Positions 61,132 through 64,000 of a DNA stretch of 64,000 nucleotides are shown here, in pieces. Each line of letters begins with the position of its first letter. Position 1 is the first letter of the stretch. Under the pieces are notes generated by a model. It was not told where the DNA came from, did no database searches, and was given only the letters and a program-made list of their open reading frames with translations. A program made the position numbers and the translations under genes. The DNA lies in NCBI RefSeq assembly GCF_029227915.1, contig NC_079884.1:19902001-19966000 (forward strand), read 5' to 3'. Source of the DNA: Hydractinia symbiolongicarpus. Its lineage: Eukaryota > Cnidaria > Hydrozoa > Anthoathecata > Hydractiniidae.

Positions 61132-64000
61132 AACTGCATATCCTGTGAAGGAAGTCTATTAAGCTTCCTAATTCTGTCGTTAAACGCATCAAGTTATATT
61201 TTGTACCGGGTACTGCGAGAAGCATAAATATTAGCTCAATTTTTATAAGTGGCTGCCAGTGACTACGCGAGTTAATTTCAAACCTATAGGAGTAGAAAGT
61301 TTACACTGACGGTATGCACAAAGCGAAGGATACTTTCCATTTTTGTTTTAAGTTATAACCTATTTTATATATTATATACAACTCGTAGCACTTTTTTTGA
61401 AATGTTTGCCTGTTAAAATTTTCCAAAAGAAGTAAATTTAAATTCGTTTTTAAACTTCGAATCTGCGATAACCTCAACACTTCTAAATTGCTAAAAAACT
61501 GTCGCAAAACAAGTTAACTCCTTGTGTCAATTTTTTGTTTTATTTTTAATTCTTGTATCTACATAGTTTTTTTTTCATCAGAGGCGCATTTCGACTAGAT
61601 AAAATGTGAAATCAAATTGTTGGCTGATTTCTTGTTTGGGGGAGTACGTAGAAAACAAAGTCGGTCACTAAGAAATTTGTTTGTAAAGTCTGTTAAAAAA
61701 CTTTAGTTTCGACAACTCAAATCCATGTTTTTCGACTCCCCCTTCACTATAACTTTCAAATAGCTTAGTTGCTAAATTTTTTGGGATAACACGAAATAAT
61801 ACTTTGCATATTTATACAAATAAGTATGCAAAATCTGTGAAAATTACTGCTTTTCTTTTACTGCTTTTCTTTTAAAACGTTTGATTAATTTGCTTTATTT
61901 TATTCATTATTGTATTATTGAACAAACGTTTTGTAGAACTTTGCAATACGACTTATTTATTCTTCTAGAGTTTAGATTTTACTTAGATATATTTAGGACA
62001 GACTGTTTGTTCTGTATTGTTTCGTTTTCTCAATTTATGCAGGTTTTTTAAATTATCCTTCGAATGATTTCTTTTAACGTAAAGAAGTTGTTATATCTTA
62101 TATTTGAATTTATTTTTGCAATATTGCTCTCTATTCGCAGAATTGAATTCTAAGTCCAAATTGCAAGCTTTCGCAAAATTCTTTACACCATCATTTTTGC
62201 CTTATTTGTTATAAAGAATTTCCAACGCAAACAATAATTCAGCATTTAGCCACATTGCCATAATATGTTCGACATAAAATAATTTTAGGCTTTTCAATCG
62301 CAAAATTAAGTTTCCCGTTACGTTCGTACTTTGTCTTTTAGGCTTAATTTTTTTTTAATATTTCTGGTATCTTCTTAAAAACGAACGAAATTATGAAAAT
62401 AAGGCATAACCCACTATATACTATAACTAATTCTTGAAAACGAACGTTTTTAGAATTTCTTACACCATTTTCTTTCCTTACTTCGTTTTTCCTCTATTTT
62501 TCCATAATCTATTTTTTCTATGTTTAGAATTTAAATAATTGTAAAGTTATTTAATCAATGAAATGTATTACTTTCTACTCGGTTAGTTTTCTCTCGTGCC
62601 ACTTTATTGGGTAAAGGCATTTCATGTTGTTCAAGCATTGTCGTATCAAATTTCTCTGTGTTGAAATAACGTTAATTTCTATCCTTATTTTAACCTTATG
62701 TAAAAAGCAAATCCCTATACATGCGAATAAGAAATCCCGGAAATGAAAATATGGAACGTTTCTAAAGTTATGTGTTAACCTAGGAAAGATTATTCACATG
62801 GAAACATCAAAATGTTTCGATATTATTCGCATGCTAATTCTTATCTTATTCGTACGAATAACACAAATAACTAGCATTAACAATCACATTATTTGCATTA
62901 GTGTGAACCTGATTTTAGCGTGATCACTTTTCAGCTTTTTGGCAGGCGTAATATGGAAAAGGTATGTGTATATTAAACAACCAATCTACGTCGCCGTTAC
63001 CATCATTACCTGCTACAGGATTTCTAAGATGCTTCGTGTGGAGGGTAAACTACACATCGTTAAACAATTGTATAAAAAAATTCATTCATTTATTCATGTT
63101 GAAATATAACTTACTACAAAACATATGATAAACACTTTGAAATACATTGAACTGCAAACAGACGTCTTACACTTGTTCGATGTCGCTCGCTCTTGCCGGC
63201 AACACCTTTATGTATCCGATTCATTAAGGATCTACGAACAGTTTTAGAAGCTTTCTTTTTATTTTCAGGCCAAATCAACAATTTTACCCTCCTCGCAGCT
63301 CCTTCGATTGAAAAATAGGAATGGTTCATTGTTCGTTAAGATTGTCCGTTGGGTAAATTAGTAAAAAAAATAATGCTCGACAAAACAGATGCAAAAAAAC
63401 TTTGAAAACATGAAGGTAGAGAAAACAGGAGAGTTTTGCGTCACTTCAACATCAAATTTTTAACAAATTATAGCGCTAATTATAGCCTCGTTTTTAAAAT
63501 CGTTGATGTGGAGATAGTTACTCTATCATTTTGGCAAAGAGGTGTAGCAAACAAGGAATTATGCGGTAAGTAATAAATGTAAAATATATATAATATGAAC
63601 AAATTAACAAAATAACACGCGCAGTCATGCATATAAAAAAAATCTGTATTTATAGAAATGTTTTACCTAAACTGATACTAAGTAAGTATAAACTAAAACA
63701 ACGACAAAACGAAACAACGAACAAACAGACAGGCGAAAAAAAAATATTCGAATTGTCTCGATTTTTTTGTTAACAGCACAAACAGGTTTTCTATTCAAAA
63801 GAACTTGTCGTGAAAAAAACATTCTCAGCTAGTTTAAAAAAATTCGTATACACGCAACTATTTCTATTATTTTCAATATTTGGATTCTTCTTCATTATTA
63901 TTTACTTGTGAGAACTGAACTTGAACGGGTATTAGGTACGTGGCTCATTATCTCCGCCAATAGCAATTTGATCTTATGACATTCTTAAAAAGGAAATATT
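61132..64000. other. PACSIN 3' UTR and intergenic DNA, no other gene recognised
   Basis: After the PACSIN stop the sequence is AT-rich, with no recognisable frame or element. A 71-codon basic frame on the - strand (63114-63329) has no family resemblance and no splice context I can support. Confidence 0.45.

Noticed and set aside
63114-63329. 71-codon basic - strand frame
   Set aside because: No homology recalled, no context, and a length common by chance in this sequence.

Overview
The window looks like AT-rich, intron-rich animal DNA, most probably cnidarian and perhaps hydrozoan. Reasons: three animal genes split by GT-AG introns (a ciliary dynein protein, a meiotic chromosome-axis protein and an F-BAR/SH3 endocytic adaptor), and a dense load of degraded eukaryotic transposons of types common in cnidarians. 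No bacterial operon, rRNA, genuine tRNA gene or CRISPR array is visible. The species is not identifiable from the sequence alone.

Layout. 1-14.9 kb holds no host gene I can recognise. It carries a tRNA-derived SINE, a LINE reverse-transcriptase scrap, a Helitron-like short element, a foldback-type element, a cluster of GGGAAACCGTTTCCC-type palindromes, a pogo/Tigger-like element with TIRs and a transposase remnant, and a second decayed transposase-like gene (11.5-12.9 kb). 14.9-33.0 kb is one gene, DNAI7 (CASC1), on the + strand. I could chain 19 exons with matching phases, giving about 755 residues. Its introns hold a second SINE, three tandem Helitron-like copies and a CR1/L2-like LINE sitting inside a 16-bp minisatellite.

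33-37 kb is repeat-rich intergenic DNA with a 545-bp TIR element. 37.1-44.7 kb is a broken Polinton/Maverick-like (adintovirus-like) element: a protein-primed family-B DNA polymerase in pieces on the - strand, plus several small element-associated reading frames. The visible motif C has lost an aspartate and many frames are interrupted. 45.9-47.6 kb holds scrambled pogo/Tigger transposase halves around a decayed HIRAN-like frame on the opposite strand. A 176-bp Tigger-type MITE follows at 48.2 kb.

49.8-55.5 kb is a complete SYCP3 gene on the - strand (7 exons, 237 residues). 55.96-61.13 kb is a complete PACSIN/syndapin gene on the + strand (5 coding exons, 465 residues). The two are head-to-head with 508 bp between start codons. 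The rest, to 64 kb, is PACSIN 3' sequence and intergenic DNA.

The three host genes act in unrelated processes (axonemal dynein, meiotic chromosome axis, membrane curvature and endocytosis), so no shared pathway is implied. The unusual content is mainly structural: nested and scrambled mobile elements, a Helitron-like family recurring six times, several perfect palindromes, and one probable GC-AG intron in SYCP3.
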